In this document: piece by piece, positions 1-8,401 of the stretch
Layout: each line of letters begins with the position of its first letter
Numbering within the stretch: position 1 is the stretch's first letter
Assembly: GCA_965221465.1 (NCBI GenBank)
Contig: OZ244892.1
Coordinates: 1,674,001 to 1,738,000, forward strand
Reading direction: 5' to 3'
Source: Azophilus sp965221465
GTDB taxonomy: Bacteria > Pseudomonadota > Gammaproteobacteria > Pseudomonadales > Azotimanducaceae
DNA: 64,000 nucleotides
Notes under the pieces: generated by a model
What the model was told of the DNA's origin: nothing
The model's input: only the letters and a program-made list of their open reading frames with translations
Databases searched by the model: none
Position numbers and translations under genes: made by a program

Positions 1-181
1 ACCAAAGTAGCGCGTCCTGATCGTCCGCCTCGATCCTACTTCCCTTAGCGGCGCTGGCAACCAGAGCTTGAAATAGGCGAGCGGGTGAAGGGGGCCAACC
101 CTTGGCGCCATCAAAGCCGTCCTCTGCGCCGTGATATCGACCCTCGTGGAAGCGAACCGCGATCAAAAGGGATCGAGGCAT
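1..181 (-). CDS. csb2: Csb2, Cas5-Cas6 fusion of type I-G CRISPR (partial)
   Basis: Only the first 60 codons are present; the gene leaves the window at the left edge. The N-terminus MPRSLLIAVRFHEGRYHG followed by WPPSPARLFQALVA is the hallmark of the GSU0054/Csb2 family. In type I-G this family combines the Cas5 role (binding the crRNA 5' handle in Cascade) with Cas6-like processing of the precursor crRNA. The ATG shares its A with the csb1 stop codon (TGATG), so translation is coupled. It is the last visible gene of the operon cas3-cas8g-cas7g-csb2. The family assignment is firm from the N-terminal motif; the catalytic C-terminus is not visible. Confidence 0.9.
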   Translation of the reverse strand, partial: MPRSLLIAVRFHEGRYHGAEDGFDGAKGWPPSPARLFQALVASAAKGSRIEADDQDALLW

Positions 182-1245
182 CACTGCTCCTTCGTTTTTT
201 CGCGGGCGTCTTGTTTTGCGAGGCTTTTGTCAAACGCGACCGTGCAATCGTCACCCACACCAAAGTCATGAGCTGCGCCTTCCGCGTAACTCAGCGCAAG
301 GGCGTCGCCCAAGCCAACCGGACGGCGTTGACCGTTGCGTTCCACCGCGAACCACTTTGGTTCGTCTTCTGGATCCTGCACGAGCAAGCAGCCCGCGCGC
401 AAAAAGCCGTCCATGGGAGCGGACGCTGCGATCAGCGCCAGCCCAAGAACATAGCGCCGAAGCGCAGTGCCTCTCTCGCCCTCCAAGCGGCGCAAAGCGA
501 CAAGATTGACCGTCACATTGCGCTGTATGGCACCGCGAGCAATCACGCCACCGTGAGTTCCCGTGGCCGGCACATGCACAAATCCGCGCTTAGCAAGAGG
601 GCTTTTGGCGTCACCTTGCTGTTTCTCTTTTTCCGATTCACTGAAAACATCGAGCGCCGCATAGTCCAACGGCGGGTTGTATTGAGCGGAGCGCGTCAGC
701 ACATCAACATCCTCCGCTCGAATGGTCGATTGGACGATACGAGGCAGCTTTGCTTGCGTATCCCGTGAATCCCATACACCGAAGACCAAGGAAGTTGGCG
801 CTAACTTCGCCAATGGAGAGGCGTCATTGCGATCCAGAAAAGCGCGAAACGCCTCGCGTGCTTTCTCATGGAGCGTCGTCGAACGGACAACCGCATCTCC
901 GAGGCGATGTCCGGCTTCAAGAATTGAAACTGTCTTCTCGTTTCCATATGTGATGTCAATCTGAGGCACCAGTTTGGCTCGGGGGTTTTCGGGCTTGTCC
1001 AGTTTTGCCGCCAGAAACAACGGCTCCATGCGATTAGCTTGCGCACCAACGCTGTCGATTGTGGCTATCTTTGTGCCGTCCGACAGCGTGTCAATGTTGT
1101 AGCCCACGTCGGCATAGGTCGGCGGGAAGATTGGGGAACTCGGGCCTTCAACGGGCACGAGTGATTGCTGAAAGTGAAGTGCCACTGGGCCAGCTTGATC
1201 ATCGGCAAGATCATTAATCTGACTGGGAGTGAGGGGTTCGGTCAT
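181..1245 (-). CDS. csb1: Csb1, Cas7 backbone subunit of type I-G Cascade
   Basis: A protein of 354 residues, the usual size for the GSU0053/Csb1 (Cas7g) family, which forms the helical backbone holding the crRNA spacer in the type I-G effector. Recognition rests on the N-terminal stretch with FPPTYAD and IDSVGAQANRMEPLF, on a central RRYVLGLALIAA-like segment, and on its place between the Cas8-type gene and csb2. The ATG overlaps the upstream cas8g stop by four bases (ATGA), and its own TGA shares an A with the csb2 start. No truncation or frameshift is visible. The gene has no promoter of its own and probably depends on transcription starting upstream of cas3. Confidence 0.9.
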   Translation of the reverse strand: MTEPLTPSQINDLADDQAGPVALHFQQSLVPVEGPSSPIFPPTYADVGYNIDTLSDGTKIATIDSVGAQANRMEPLFLAAKLDKPENPRAKLVPQIDITYGNEKTVSILEAGHRLGDAVVRSTTLHEKAREAFRAFLDRNDASPLAKLAPTSLVFGVWDSRDTQAKLPRIVQSTIRAEDVDVLTRSAQYNPPLDYAALDVFSESEKEKQQGDAKSPLAKRGFVHVPATGTHGGVIARGAIQRNVTVNLVALRRLEGERGTALRRYVLGLALIAASAPMDGFLRAGCLLVQDPEDEPKWFAVERNGQRRPVGLGDALALSYAEGAAHDFGVGDDCTVAFDKSLAKQDAREKTKEQ

Positions 1246-2135
1246 TGGTCAGTCTCCATTTCTGTAACTTGACTTATGCAACGTGCTTGACCCTCTTGGC
1301 CGGGCCAGTCAAGTTGCATACAAAATCGCCTGAACGGGAATCCGGGAACTGGGTTCTTATCAGCTCCAAGTGCCGCTCGGTGAAACGATGGGTCAATGAG
1401 GCTTGATTCTCCGCCTCCTAGAACACCGTATTCGTAAACGAGCTTGGTAACTCGATTGGGGCGAGCATGAGACACCCCAATTGCTGCAAGAATTTCCACC
1501 AACGGAAATCCGAGCATTTGGACCTTGCCATGCCTGTTTGGTGAAAATCCGATTTGAATGGGCACGTAGTCACGCCGCCAATCGAAACGAAAGCTGTTGG
1601 ATTGAGCACCCGATAGGGCAAATGGATTACCGGCGTGCTGACGGATCTTTCCGCTCGCGATGCGAAGCGCATTGCCCAGTATTGCGGCGCCCGGAAGTCC
1701 AGCTGCACCCGCCCAGAACTTAACGTTGTCCCTTCTAGTGGCGTCGCCCCAGTAGTCGAGGGGGATTTCATCCCCAAACCGACCCCGAAGCACAACGGGC
1801 AGGGTGGCGGGCGAATCAGGGTCGGGGAACGGGAATGTGGTGCGACCGGAAGTAACCTCCGGGGGTGAGCCCCAACTGTTCTTCCAAGCATCCAAGTTCG
1901 GAGAATCCGCGGGTGCTATCGGAACAACCTCAGCGTCATCGAGGAAGGCCATTACGCGCTCAATGGGCGAATCGCCACCGGATGCTCGGACGCGAAACGT
2001 ATCTTCCCCGTCGTCGTTCCAGGCAAACCCTCCAGTTGCATTGCCCAGAAGCAAGTCAGCCGCCTCCAACAGGCCAATTGAAGCGAACACCTGCCCCGGA
2101 TTCAGCAAATCAACCGGAATTGAGGACTCACCCAT
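1242..2135 (-). CDS. csb3: Csb3/Cas8g, large-subunit-like protein of type I-G
   Basis: A protein of 297 residues. The start at MGESSIPVDLLNPGQVFA was chosen because this N-terminus (IPVDLxNPGQVFAxxGxLEAAD) is typical of the short Cas8 homologue of type I-U/I-G (GSU0052, Csb3 or Cas8u2). A longer in-frame extension would only run into cas3. The family is thought to act as the large subunit that recognises the PAM. The ATG lies eight bases inside the cas3 3' end, and the stop overlaps the csb1 start as ATGA. The alternative I-G large subunit, Csx17, is much longer, so this locus belongs to the csb3-bearing variant. The fine role of the protein is known only from the family. Confidence 0.85.
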   Translation of the reverse strand: MGESSIPVDLLNPGQVFASIGLLEAADLLLGNATGGFAWNDDGEDTFRVRASGGDSPIERVMAFLDDAEVVPIAPADSPNLDAWKNSWGSPPEVTSGRTTFPFPDPDSPATLPVVLRGRFGDEIPLDYWGDATRRDNVKFWAGAAGLPGAAILGNALRIASGKIRQHAGNPFALSGAQSNSFRFDWRRDYVPIQIGFSPNRHGKVQMLGFPLVEILAAIGVSHARPNRVTKLVYEYGVLGGGESSLIDPSFHRAALGADKNPVPGFPFRRFCMQLDWPGQEGQARCISQVTEMETDQ

Positions 2136-5007
2136 GCTTGCTTCCCGTAGTGCCCCGTGACCAATCTCGCGATGCGGACTGGTCTGCCGCCCGAAGCAAC
2201 GCTTCCAGCCATGCCAGCCCCCAAGGGCCGTGCTGCCGTTGCAGCCTTGCGAAACGCAGCGCCGCTTCACCAGCCTTGGACTCCATTTGGGAGGGAGCAC
2301 CCTCCTCACAACCTCTGTGCGAAATCAACGGGCGGGCATAGCCGTGATGGGAGGCAATCAAATGCAGAATTAAGTCGCGGGTGCTGTCGGGGAGATGTTC
2401 CCGTTCAGCCTTCAGCAACGAACCGAACTCATGTCGATAGCCGTCAAGAAGACGGAAATTTCCGCCACCCGCAGTCTTTGCGTATAGCCGACCATCTTGC
2501 GGCGCGTTCATGGCCACTTGCCAGCGCGAATGGGCTTTGCCGTCATCGTGCAGGCGCGCGGCAGTGGCGAGAGCATCAATCAAGTGACCAGGCAGATTCA
2601 GCTGTTCAGCAATGCGGCGGGCATGTTCCGACGTCTGTTCGGCGTGGTCACCCAGGAGTTGAGGCCGGGAAACAAAAGCCTTTGCGTCCTCGTGCGCTGC
2701 AGCGTCATGCCACTTCAAAACGGCTAAACCGCGCCTTGGCATGCCTGCCGCGTCCATATGGGTTTCGTACGTCTGCACATGGTGCCAGCCCTGTTCCGTA
2801 CTGGGTGGGCGCAGACCTTCCTCTTCTTCTTCGCTGGCCGAGACTTCCTGTATCCGGAATTCGATGAGCGGCCGATGTTCCTCCGCCACCTTGTCCTCAG
2901 CCTCGGCACTCCAATCCTCGTCAGCATCAGCGGCAGAAACTGTGCCCTTTGTCGCTTCATCGAGCATTCCCGCGTCCAAACCGCCCATTCTGGCGTCCAC
3001 CACCAGCGTTGCTCCCGGAAGAAGTCGTTCTAACCATTCACTTTTTTCGCGGTCTCGACCCGCCCGGCTCTGCTTGCTCAAGGTCTTGGTCGGGGCTGCA
3101 AGCTGGCGAAGAACTTCGAAACTTGCAGTCTTCATGCACTCCCCGGAACGGTCCAGGACGACTGCTACGACATCGCCCTCGATTAGCGTGAGTTCGCCGT
3201 CCGTGCTCGGCTCAGATTCGTACTGTGTTTGTTTGATCTTGGTTGCCCGCTTCAGGAGCCAGTTGAAAACTCGCCCAGAGACCGCCTCCAGCTTTTCCGA
3301 GGCATGGATCGGCGCATGATGGAAGAAGTCGGTAATCACGTTGGGGTGAATCGACCTCTCATTGAACCCACGATGCTCTTGAGGCAGAAATCTGCGCCAC
3401 ACCACTTCGGTTTTAGGTTGATCATCATCGTTCCATCCACGCAACCAAGGAGCGACCTCAGGACGGCCTGAATGCTGCTCTATTGAGGTCATTGACCAAG
3501 CGTCGAGAAGCGGGCGGGTGAGCGCGGGGTGAAGAGGCTGTGGGGTGGTGGCCGCGTGAATGCGTTCGGGGTGACTTAGCTTGAGTTCGCCGCAAGCGGA
3601 CGGACCGGCGTCCCGCCGACCATCATCGCCCATCGGCAATAGACCAAGAGCATCCTGCTGGCTTTGGAATGTTTCGAGTTGGCGCGTGTACTGTTGTTTC
3701 GCCTTGTCGCTGGCATTGGCCTTCGGAGCGGGCGGCGCTGCACAGAACACATCCACGTATGCTCGCCGACCATCGCCACCCCGGCGATTCACCCTCCCAA
3801 GCCGCTGAACCATCCGCTCGTAGGCTACCAAGTCACAGACCATGTGATCGGCATTGAGATCCACCCCCACCTCGCCCGCTGAGGTAGCCACCAGGAACGT
3901 TGGCCTTGCTGCAGGGGTTCGGGATTCGCCCAGGAATTCGTGCGCCTCAAGCCAGTGCTCCAAATCGGTGCGCTCTCGCACCCTGCGTTCTCCAACGAGC
4001 AGTTCCAGGTCAAAGCCCTCCTGAGACTGCCTAGCGCTTCGCTTGCCTTTGAAGTGTTTTTCGATCCGCTGCTTAACGTCAATGGCGTCTTTGCGCTTGT
4101 CGCAAAACACAATCACACGAGAGTGAGGGTCTTGGAGGCCTGCGAGAGCTACTGCGCGGTCGGCCATTTTTTCCGTAAGCGCAGCAGGGTCATCGATTTG
4201 GGCAATTTGGAGGCGTTTTTTTGCGTGAAGACGCAGGCGCACTTCCCTTTCTTCTCGATCATGATGCTCCAATCTGAACACCTGCGCCGACGGGATTTCA
4301 CTGGCTGCCCGCCCCGTGGCGGACAGGGATATCAAGCTAAATGGGGGTACGGAGCACACGCCATTACCACTGACGCCAGACTTGCCAGTGCTGTGCTCCA
4401 CCACCTGCCGCAGCATGGCCTCGAATGGGGGGCACAAATGGGCTTCATCCAGCAGAACAAGCGCATCGACGCCGAGGAGGCCAGCATGATATGGGCGCAT
4501 TCGGCGCGACACGCCATAGCCCTCGAAGAGCAATCGGGAACCGATCATGTCAACAGTTCCCACGACTACAGCGGGCTTCGACGGGTCTTCCAACCACTCT
4601 CGGTTGTCTACAAATCCACCGCGTAGTGTCGAAATCGGCAAGCCGCCAGTGTCCATGTCGAGGCCCAACTCGCTGGCTAAATCTGCTGGCAGGTTCGCTC
4701 TTAGCTGTTCCGCATACCGAGTGGCCTGATCAACCACTGCCCGCCGGTCAACTACATACACCAATCGTCGTGGCAGCTTGGCGCCTTCTGCCAAGGCGAT
4801 GAGCCACAGAGCCACAATAGAAGTTTTGCCGAGTCCAGTAGGAATGTCGACGACTTGCGGGGAATCTTCATCGATTAGGCGCTTTAGCAAGCGCTTTTGC
4901 CACCGAAATGGTGGGTAGCCCGGCCTATTTTCGTCTGGGGCCGTCAGGGCTTTAAACAACTCGGTTAAGCGGCTGTCTGATTCGCCGAGAACTCGTGTAT
5001 CACTCAC
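2128..5007 (-). CDS. cas3: Cas3 helicase-nuclease, type I-G domain order
   Basis: A protein of 959 residues that unwinds and degrades target DNA after Cascade recognition. The superfamily 2 helicase comes first: Walker A IPTGLGKT at about residues 55-62, DEAH at 187-190 and SAT at about 229-231. The HD nuclease is C-terminal: HDDGK at about 820-824, RHEF at about 858, a paired HH at about 887-888 and an Asp in AADQ at about 942. A C-terminal HD domain is characteristic of type I-G Cas3, whereas most type I systems have it at the N-terminus. It is the first gene of the interference operon, overlapping cas8g by eight bases. All key residues seem intact, so the effector looks functional. Confidence 0.93.
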   Translation of the reverse strand: MSDTRVLGESDSRLTELFKALTAPDENRPGYPPFRWQKRLLKRLIDEDSPQVVDIPTGLGKTSIVALWLIALAEGAKLPRRLVYVVDRRAVVDQATRYAEQLRANLPADLASELGLDMDTGGLPISTLRGGFVDNREWLEDPSKPAVVVGTVDMIGSRLLFEGYGVSRRMRPYHAGLLGVDALVLLDEAHLCPPFEAMLRQVVEHSTGKSGVSGNGVCSVPPFSLISLSATGRAASEIPSAQVFRLEHHDREEREVRLRLHAKKRLQIAQIDDPAALTEKMADRAVALAGLQDPHSRVIVFCDKRKDAIDVKQRIEKHFKGKRSARQSQEGFDLELLVGERRVRERTDLEHWLEAHEFLGESRTPAARPTFLVATSAGEVGVDLNADHMVCDLVAYERMVQRLGRVNRRGGDGRRAYVDVFCAAPPAPKANASDKAKQQYTRQLETFQSQQDALGLLPMGDDGRRDAGPSACGELKLSHPERIHAATTPQPLHPALTRPLLDAWSMTSIEQHSGRPEVAPWLRGWNDDDQPKTEVVWRRFLPQEHRGFNERSIHPNVITDFFHHAPIHASEKLEAVSGRVFNWLLKRATKIKQTQYESEPSTDGELTLIEGDVVAVVLDRSGECMKTASFEVLRQLAAPTKTLSKQSRAGRDREKSEWLERLLPGATLVVDARMGGLDAGMLDEATKGTVSAADADEDWSAEAEDKVAEEHRPLIEFRIQEVSASEEEEEGLRPPSTEQGWHHVQTYETHMDAAGMPRRGLAVLKWHDAAAHEDAKAFVSRPQLLGDHAEQTSEHARRIAEQLNLPGHLIDALATAARLHDDGKAHSRWQVAMNAPQDGRLYAKTAGGGNFRLLDGYRHEFGSLLKAEREHLPDSTRDLILHLIASHHGYARPLISHRGCEEGAPSQMESKAGEAALRFARLQRQHGPWGLAWLEALLRAADQSASRDWSRGTTGSKHG

Positions 5008-5133
5008 CTCGAACCATCCATGCCATTACTCTCAGCTACATACACGGGATTATAGGCGGCGTCTGTGTCAAAACCCGACACAAGCTCACGGCCCCAAGGC
5101 CCCGCCATCAAGTTGCAGAACGGCGAGCATGGG

Positions 5134-5537
5134 TCAGTTCGCTCCACTCAGCGCCTTTGGGAAGCAATGGACATTCGGAAAGCCTTCAAAACCGATGTCC
5201 TGGGTCCAAAGCGTCGCCTGTTCACCGCGGGCCGCAGTCAAAGTGTTGCCATCCGCCATCGCCAAGCCGTTTTCGTTGGCAAGCCGTGCCGCGAACAGCG
5301 CGAGTTCGGATGTTAGTGCAACCTCCCGGCCGAGGGCCATAGCGCATCCGCTGCAAGCGCATCAGGCTCTCCTCGCCGCCGCAAAACGAACCGGAAGACT
5401 TCGTAAACGCATACTGTCGGTACGATCAATCGGCTGGCGTGCGCAACCGAAGCAGCAAACATATCAGCGTTAGGCCCATCCGTGAAATACTCGATCCAGC
5501 CCGAAGAGTCGACAAGGTTGGCCCCCGCAACGCACAT
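5134..5537 (-). pseudogene. VapC-type PIN-domain toxin, frameshifted
   Basis: The first part reads MCVAGANLVDSSGWIEYF, then IVPTVCVYEVFRFVLRR, and stops early after ADALWPSAGRLH. A second frame continues as MALGREVALTSELALFAARL, MADGNTLTAA and LWTQDIGFEG. Joined by a single shift near 5335-5345 they give one normal PIN ribonuclease of about 130 residues with its acidic residues (Asp in VDSSG, Glu in VYEV, Asp in MADG and WTQD). VapC toxins cleave tRNA or rRNA and are held in check by the cognate VapB. The start lies two bases after the antitoxin stop, the usual coupled order. A sequencing error could mimic the shift, but the partner gene is broken as well, which favours true decay. Confidence 0.8.
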
Positions 5538-5539
5538 CG

Positions 5540-5834
5540 CTACAGCTCGCGCTCCGGTTCGCGCTCAAATCGTCGATCCATGCCGGCGAGGAAGCCCCGC
5601 ACCTCGGCCATTCGCCTCGAAGGCAAAAGTTCGCTGAATACCTGTACCTCGGCCCCATCCAAATTCAGCCCGCACCTCGGCCATTCGCCTCGAAGGCAAA
5701 AGTTCGATGCGGTCGCCGTAGCTGAAGACTTGCAGCGTTTGTCCCGGACGGATTCCCAAAGACTCGCGTACAGGTATGGAAATGGCAACTTGGAGACTGG
5801 GGGACACTTTGACTTGTTGCATGGTTGTCCTCAT
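5540..5834 (-). pseudogene. VapB/AbrB-type antitoxin interrupted by a 73-bp insertion
   Basis: The N-terminus MQQVKVSPSLQVAISIPV with RESLGIRPGQTLQVF is an AbrB/MazE-type DNA-binding antitoxin domain. The reading frame reaches ELLPSRRMAEVR and then leaves the family sequence. Deleting 73 bp (one 38-bp repeat plus a 35-bp unique segment) restores ELLPSRRMAEVRGFLAGMD followed by an acidic/basic tail and a stop two bases before vapC, exactly as in VapB relatives. The gene therefore looks like a normal short antitoxin recently disrupted by this insertion. Start codons at 5834 and 5822 are both possible. The N-terminal half alone might still bind its operator, but the toxin-neutralising tail is lost in frame. 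Confidence 0.75.
5596..5706. repeat. 38-bp perfect direct repeat flanking a 35-bp unique insert
   Basis: The segments 5596-5633 and 5669-5706 are identical over 38 bases and separated by 35 unrelated bases, a period of 73. The repeated sequence contains a small dyad (GCCTCGAAGGC). The insert begins CTGAAT and ends ATTCAG, a short terminal inversion. The period equals the most common period of the CRISPR array in this window (36-bp repeat plus a spacer of about 37). The insertion breaks the vapB reading frame. Confidence 0.9.
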
Positions 5835-5993
5835 CGACACAAGAGGCGCGTTCCGACTCGGGCGTGCAAGTATAGGCCCTCCCCTTGCCCGGTTCGGTTC
5901 GTGATTGATCCCCGGCGAGTAGTCGACCTGTCCCCTTTCGACCCTGACGGCGCCACGGCCCTTGCTTGGTCCATAAACACCCAGAATGGGCCG

Positions 5994-6962
5994 CTAATCG
6001 CCGTAGCGCATCAGCGCCCCATGGAGCCTCTCGCGGACCAGATCGACTAGGGATTCCGGTCCCACCACCTTCACATCCGTTCCGTAGCGCAGGATCTCAC
6101 CCACCAACTCCCGCGGGTCCGAATAGGGCACGGTCAGCTCGTACTGGCCATCCGGCAGGTAGCCGCCCGATTGATCGGGATGCCAGAGTTCATCGGCCAC
6201 CCATCGTGCCCGCTCCGGCGTGAATACCAAACGCGCCTGTTGCTCAGCAGGCCCTGCGAACAGGCCATAGCCTGGGGTCAGGGCTGCGTTCAGTTCAGCC
6301 TCCGCAACTTCGCGTGCAGGCTGGTCCAGCACTTCCGCTTCGTCCATGCGGTCTATGGCGAAGGTCCGCAGAGCGTTCTTGCCCTCGTCCCAGCCGTCCA
6401 TGTACCACTGGTCACGGTAATAAACGAGGCGCTGGGGCGACACGGTGCGATGCGTGGTTTTGCCTGCCGCCCGGCCCGAGTACGTGAACGCGAGCTGCCG
6501 CCGCTCGATAACCGCGGTAGCCGCGGCGTTGAATTGCGCCGCCGCTACCGTTCGGGCGTGGGCCCGAAGTATGCGGATTCGGTTGGATGGGAACGCCTGG
6601 CCACCCGCCATGCCCGCATCGAGGGTCGATTTCAGCCTTTCGCGCAAGCGGGAGATGGCGGGTTTCAGCAAGCCGGGCTGGAGGCTCCCCAACAGATGCT
6701 CCATGAGCAGCAAGGCTTCGAGTTCGTCGCGTCGAAACCACAATCCCGGCAACTCAAATTTCTTAGCCGCCCGGTCGTAGAAATAGCCGCTGCCAGAAGC
6801 GTTCAAAATCGGTGCACCCAAGCCGTCGCGCAACTCCAGAATGGCTCTATGAAGCGTTGAGCGGGAGCACGCCAGTTCTGCCATCAACACATTTGTAGAT
6901 ACAGCACGGCGGCGGCTGCTCAATATCTGGTGCAGCGCGTAGATTCGTTGAAAATTCGGCAT
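5994..6962 (-). CDS. WYL-domain transcriptional regulator
   Basis: A protein of 322 residues with an N-terminal winged helix (about residues 1-60, including LMAELACSRSTLHRAI). This is followed by a WYL domain (about 150-205, with RLVYYRDQWYMDGWDE and a trailing LRTFAIDRM) and a C-terminal WCX-like extension. WYL regulators bind nucleic-acid or nucleotide ligands and often control CRISPR-cas, BREX or CBASS loci, usually as repressors. It lies between the interference and adaptation blocks and is transcribed away from the AlbA_2 remnant, so it may regulate this island. That role is inference. The WYL motif itself reads WYM here. Nothing suggests truncation. Confidence 0.88.
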   Translation of the reverse strand: MPNFQRIYALHQILSSRRRAVSTNVLMAELACSRSTLHRAILELRDGLGAPILNASGSGYFYDRAAKKFELPGLWFRRDELEALLLMEHLLGSLQPGLLKPAISRLRERLKSTLDAGMAGGQAFPSNRIRILRAHARTVAAAQFNAAATAVIERRQLAFTYSGRAAGKTTHRTVSPQRLVYYRDQWYMDGWDEGKNALRTFAIDRMDEAEVLDQPAREVAEAELNAALTPGYGLFAGPAEQQARLVFTPERARWVADELWHPDQSGGYLPDGQYELTVPYSDPRELVGEILRYGTDVKVVGPESLVDLVRERLHGALMRYGD

Positions 6963-7058
6963 TCACTCTCCTTGCCGCTGTTCTGTTGATTGCCCTCCTG
7001 CAACCCTCCATCCGCGGATAGTAGCCGGCCGCGAGCCCAGCGCCCGGTTAGCCCCGAA

Positions 7059-7116
7059 CTCGGAAGCAAGCTCGGAAGCACTTTGCCTTCCCAGCACTTC
7101 CGAGTAACCTTCCGAG
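7059..7116. promoter_or_regulatory. Cluster of CTCGGAAG/CTTCCGAG boxes
   Basis: Two direct CTCGGAAG boxes (7059-7066, 7071-7078) are mirrored by two inverted CTTCCGAG boxes (7097-7104, 7109-7116). Both pairs have start-to-start spacing of 12 bases. They sit immediately before the ATG (7119) of the decayed AlbA_2 gene and in the divergent region upstream of the WYL regulator. The symmetry suggests an operator for a dimeric or tetrameric regulator. The same octamers recur inside the remnant at 7446, 7461 and 7472, which partly reflects its coding sequence. Confidence 0.45.
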
Positions 7117-7118
7117 CT

Positions 7119-7480
7119 ATGGAACTCACTGAAATTCTACGCCAACCTGAGGGCAAGACCCTCGAGTTCAAGCGCGACCTGTCTTCGCCCAACCCATTCC
7201 TGCGTTCGGTCGTAGCATTTGCCAACACGGCTGGCGGGACATTGCTCATCGGCGTTGAAGATCAAACGCGCAGTGCGCGTTTACCCAAGCGCCAATCGCC
7301 CGCACCACTTGGGGGACGAGCCGATGGGCGGAACCTACGTCCGCGTCGGCTCTACCAATCGGCGAGCGGATGCCGACCTCATTGCCGAACTGCGCCGCTA
7401 TTCACATCGCGAGTCCTTTGACCAGGGCCCCATGCCCAGCCTCAACTCGGAAGCACTGGGCTTCCGAGCTGCTTCCGAGT
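7119..7480 (+). pseudogene. AlbA_2/Schlafen-type ATP-binding protein, decayed
   Basis: The first frame starts MELTEILRQPEGKTLEFKRD and continues through FANTAGGTLLIGVED, a textbook N-terminus of the AlbA_2 (Schlafen-like, divergent AAA-4) domain. A second frame then carries VRVYPSANRPHHLG, YVRVGSTNRRADADLI and LNSEALGFRAASE, which normally follow some 50-60 residues later. An internal deletion plus frameshift therefore removed the middle of the domain. The remainder of the usual C-terminal regulator region is absent, replaced by a fragment resembling the start of the DUF6036 gene found after the array. Such genes are common in defence islands; this copy cannot be functional. Confidence 0.75.
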
Positions 7481-7487
7481 CTATTGC

Positions 7488-7600
7488 CGGATTCGCGGCG
7501 CGAATGCGATACTGCTCAGCAATGTCCCACAGTCACAGCAGTCGCGGCAAGTTGTGCCACTTCCTGCGCTTCGCCGGCGCGAACCCCCGACGCGATTCCC
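7488..7600 (+). pseudogene. Remnant homologous to the 5' end of the DUF6036 gene at 15393
   Basis: The translated stretch with MRYCSAMSHSHSSRGKLCHF resembles MRYCFAMSRSPSNRRKVCEF at 15375-15434. The DNA similarity is roughly three quarters over about 105 bases and includes about 20 bases upstream of the shared ATG. The conserved nucleotidyltransferase core found in the intact copy does not follow. It is a truncated paralogue or a leftover of a rearrangement, not a gene. Confidence 0.6.
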
Positions 7601-7624
7601 GCAACCAGATGTGATCGCAGAAAC

Positions 7625-8311
7625 GTGGCCGACAGACAAAACCTCCAGTTACATGAAGAAGTGCTGCTGCTCGCCATACGGGACGAGGCGTCCGGCTTCG
7701 CATCTCATTTGACACTGAACATCGCATTGTCTGGAGCGATTCTCGCCGAGTTGCTGTTGCAGGGCCGCATTCGACTCGGCGGGCGCAAGGGCAATACTGT
7801 GGAAACAGTCAATGCGGTATCCATCGGTGACCCATTGACCGACGAGTGCCTGCGCCGAATCCGCAACGCACGGTGGCGAACAAGCGCGAGCACCTGGGTG
7901 CAACATTTCGCGGGACTGCGCAAGCTTACGCAACGTGTCGTGGAGCCGCTGTGCCGTCGCGGAATTCTGCGTGCCGAGGAGAAACGGGCGATGCTGCTGT
8001 TCAGGAGGACGGTCTACCGCACAATTGATCCGGCCCCCAAACGTGAGATTGTCGAGCGAATGCACGACGCGATTTTTTCAGCCGATGTAGAGGTCGCACC
8101 GCGAACCGCAGTGCTCGTCTCGCTCGCCAGAAACGCCGACCTGCTGCGCCCGGCATTCGACAAGAAGGCTTTGCGCGCGCGCAAGCAGCGGCTCGAGCAG
8201 ATCGCCGACGGCGAAGCGATGGGCCAGGCCGTGAAGGAGGTGGTGGACATGGCTACAGTCCTGTCGATTGCGGCCGTGTCAAGCGCAGCCGTATCGTCGG
8301 GCACGAGTTAG
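7625..8311 (+). CDS. GPP34 (GOLPH3-like) family protein
   Basis: A protein of about 228 residues from a GTG start. It begins with the GPP34 signature LQLHEEVLLLAIRDEASG and ALSGAILAELLLQGRI, followed by GGRKGNTVETVN and DECLRRI. It ends in a helical region with VVDMATVLSIAAVSSAAV. GPP34/GOLPH3 proteins are best known as eukaryotic Golgi phosphoinositide-binding adaptors; the bacterial members have no settled role. Length and domain coverage look complete. The only in-frame start near the family's usual N-terminus is GTG 7625, and no strong ribosome-binding site is seen, so the start is moderately certain. It lies upstream of an AAA ATPase and cas4-cas1 in the same direction, with a gap of about 90 bp to the ATPase. 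A link to immunity is speculative. Confidence 0.82.
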   Translation: MADRQNLQLHEEVLLLAIRDEASGFASHLTLNIALSGAILAELLLQGRIRLGGRKGNTVETVNAVSIGDPLTDECLRRIRNARWRTSASTWVQHFAGLRKLTQRVVEPLCRRGILRAEEKRAMLLFRRTVYRTIDPAPKREIVERMHDAIFSADVEVAPRTAVLVSLARNADLLRPAFDKKALRARKQRLEQIADGEAMGQAVKEVVDMATVLSIAAVSSAAVSSGTS

Positions 8312-8401
8312 CCCGCCGTCCCATCCACACCTCACTTCGGCGCAGCCGGGCGAGTGGTCGTACAATGGCAATTCGCCTCAGAGGCTGCTCGCATTCGACC
8401 A

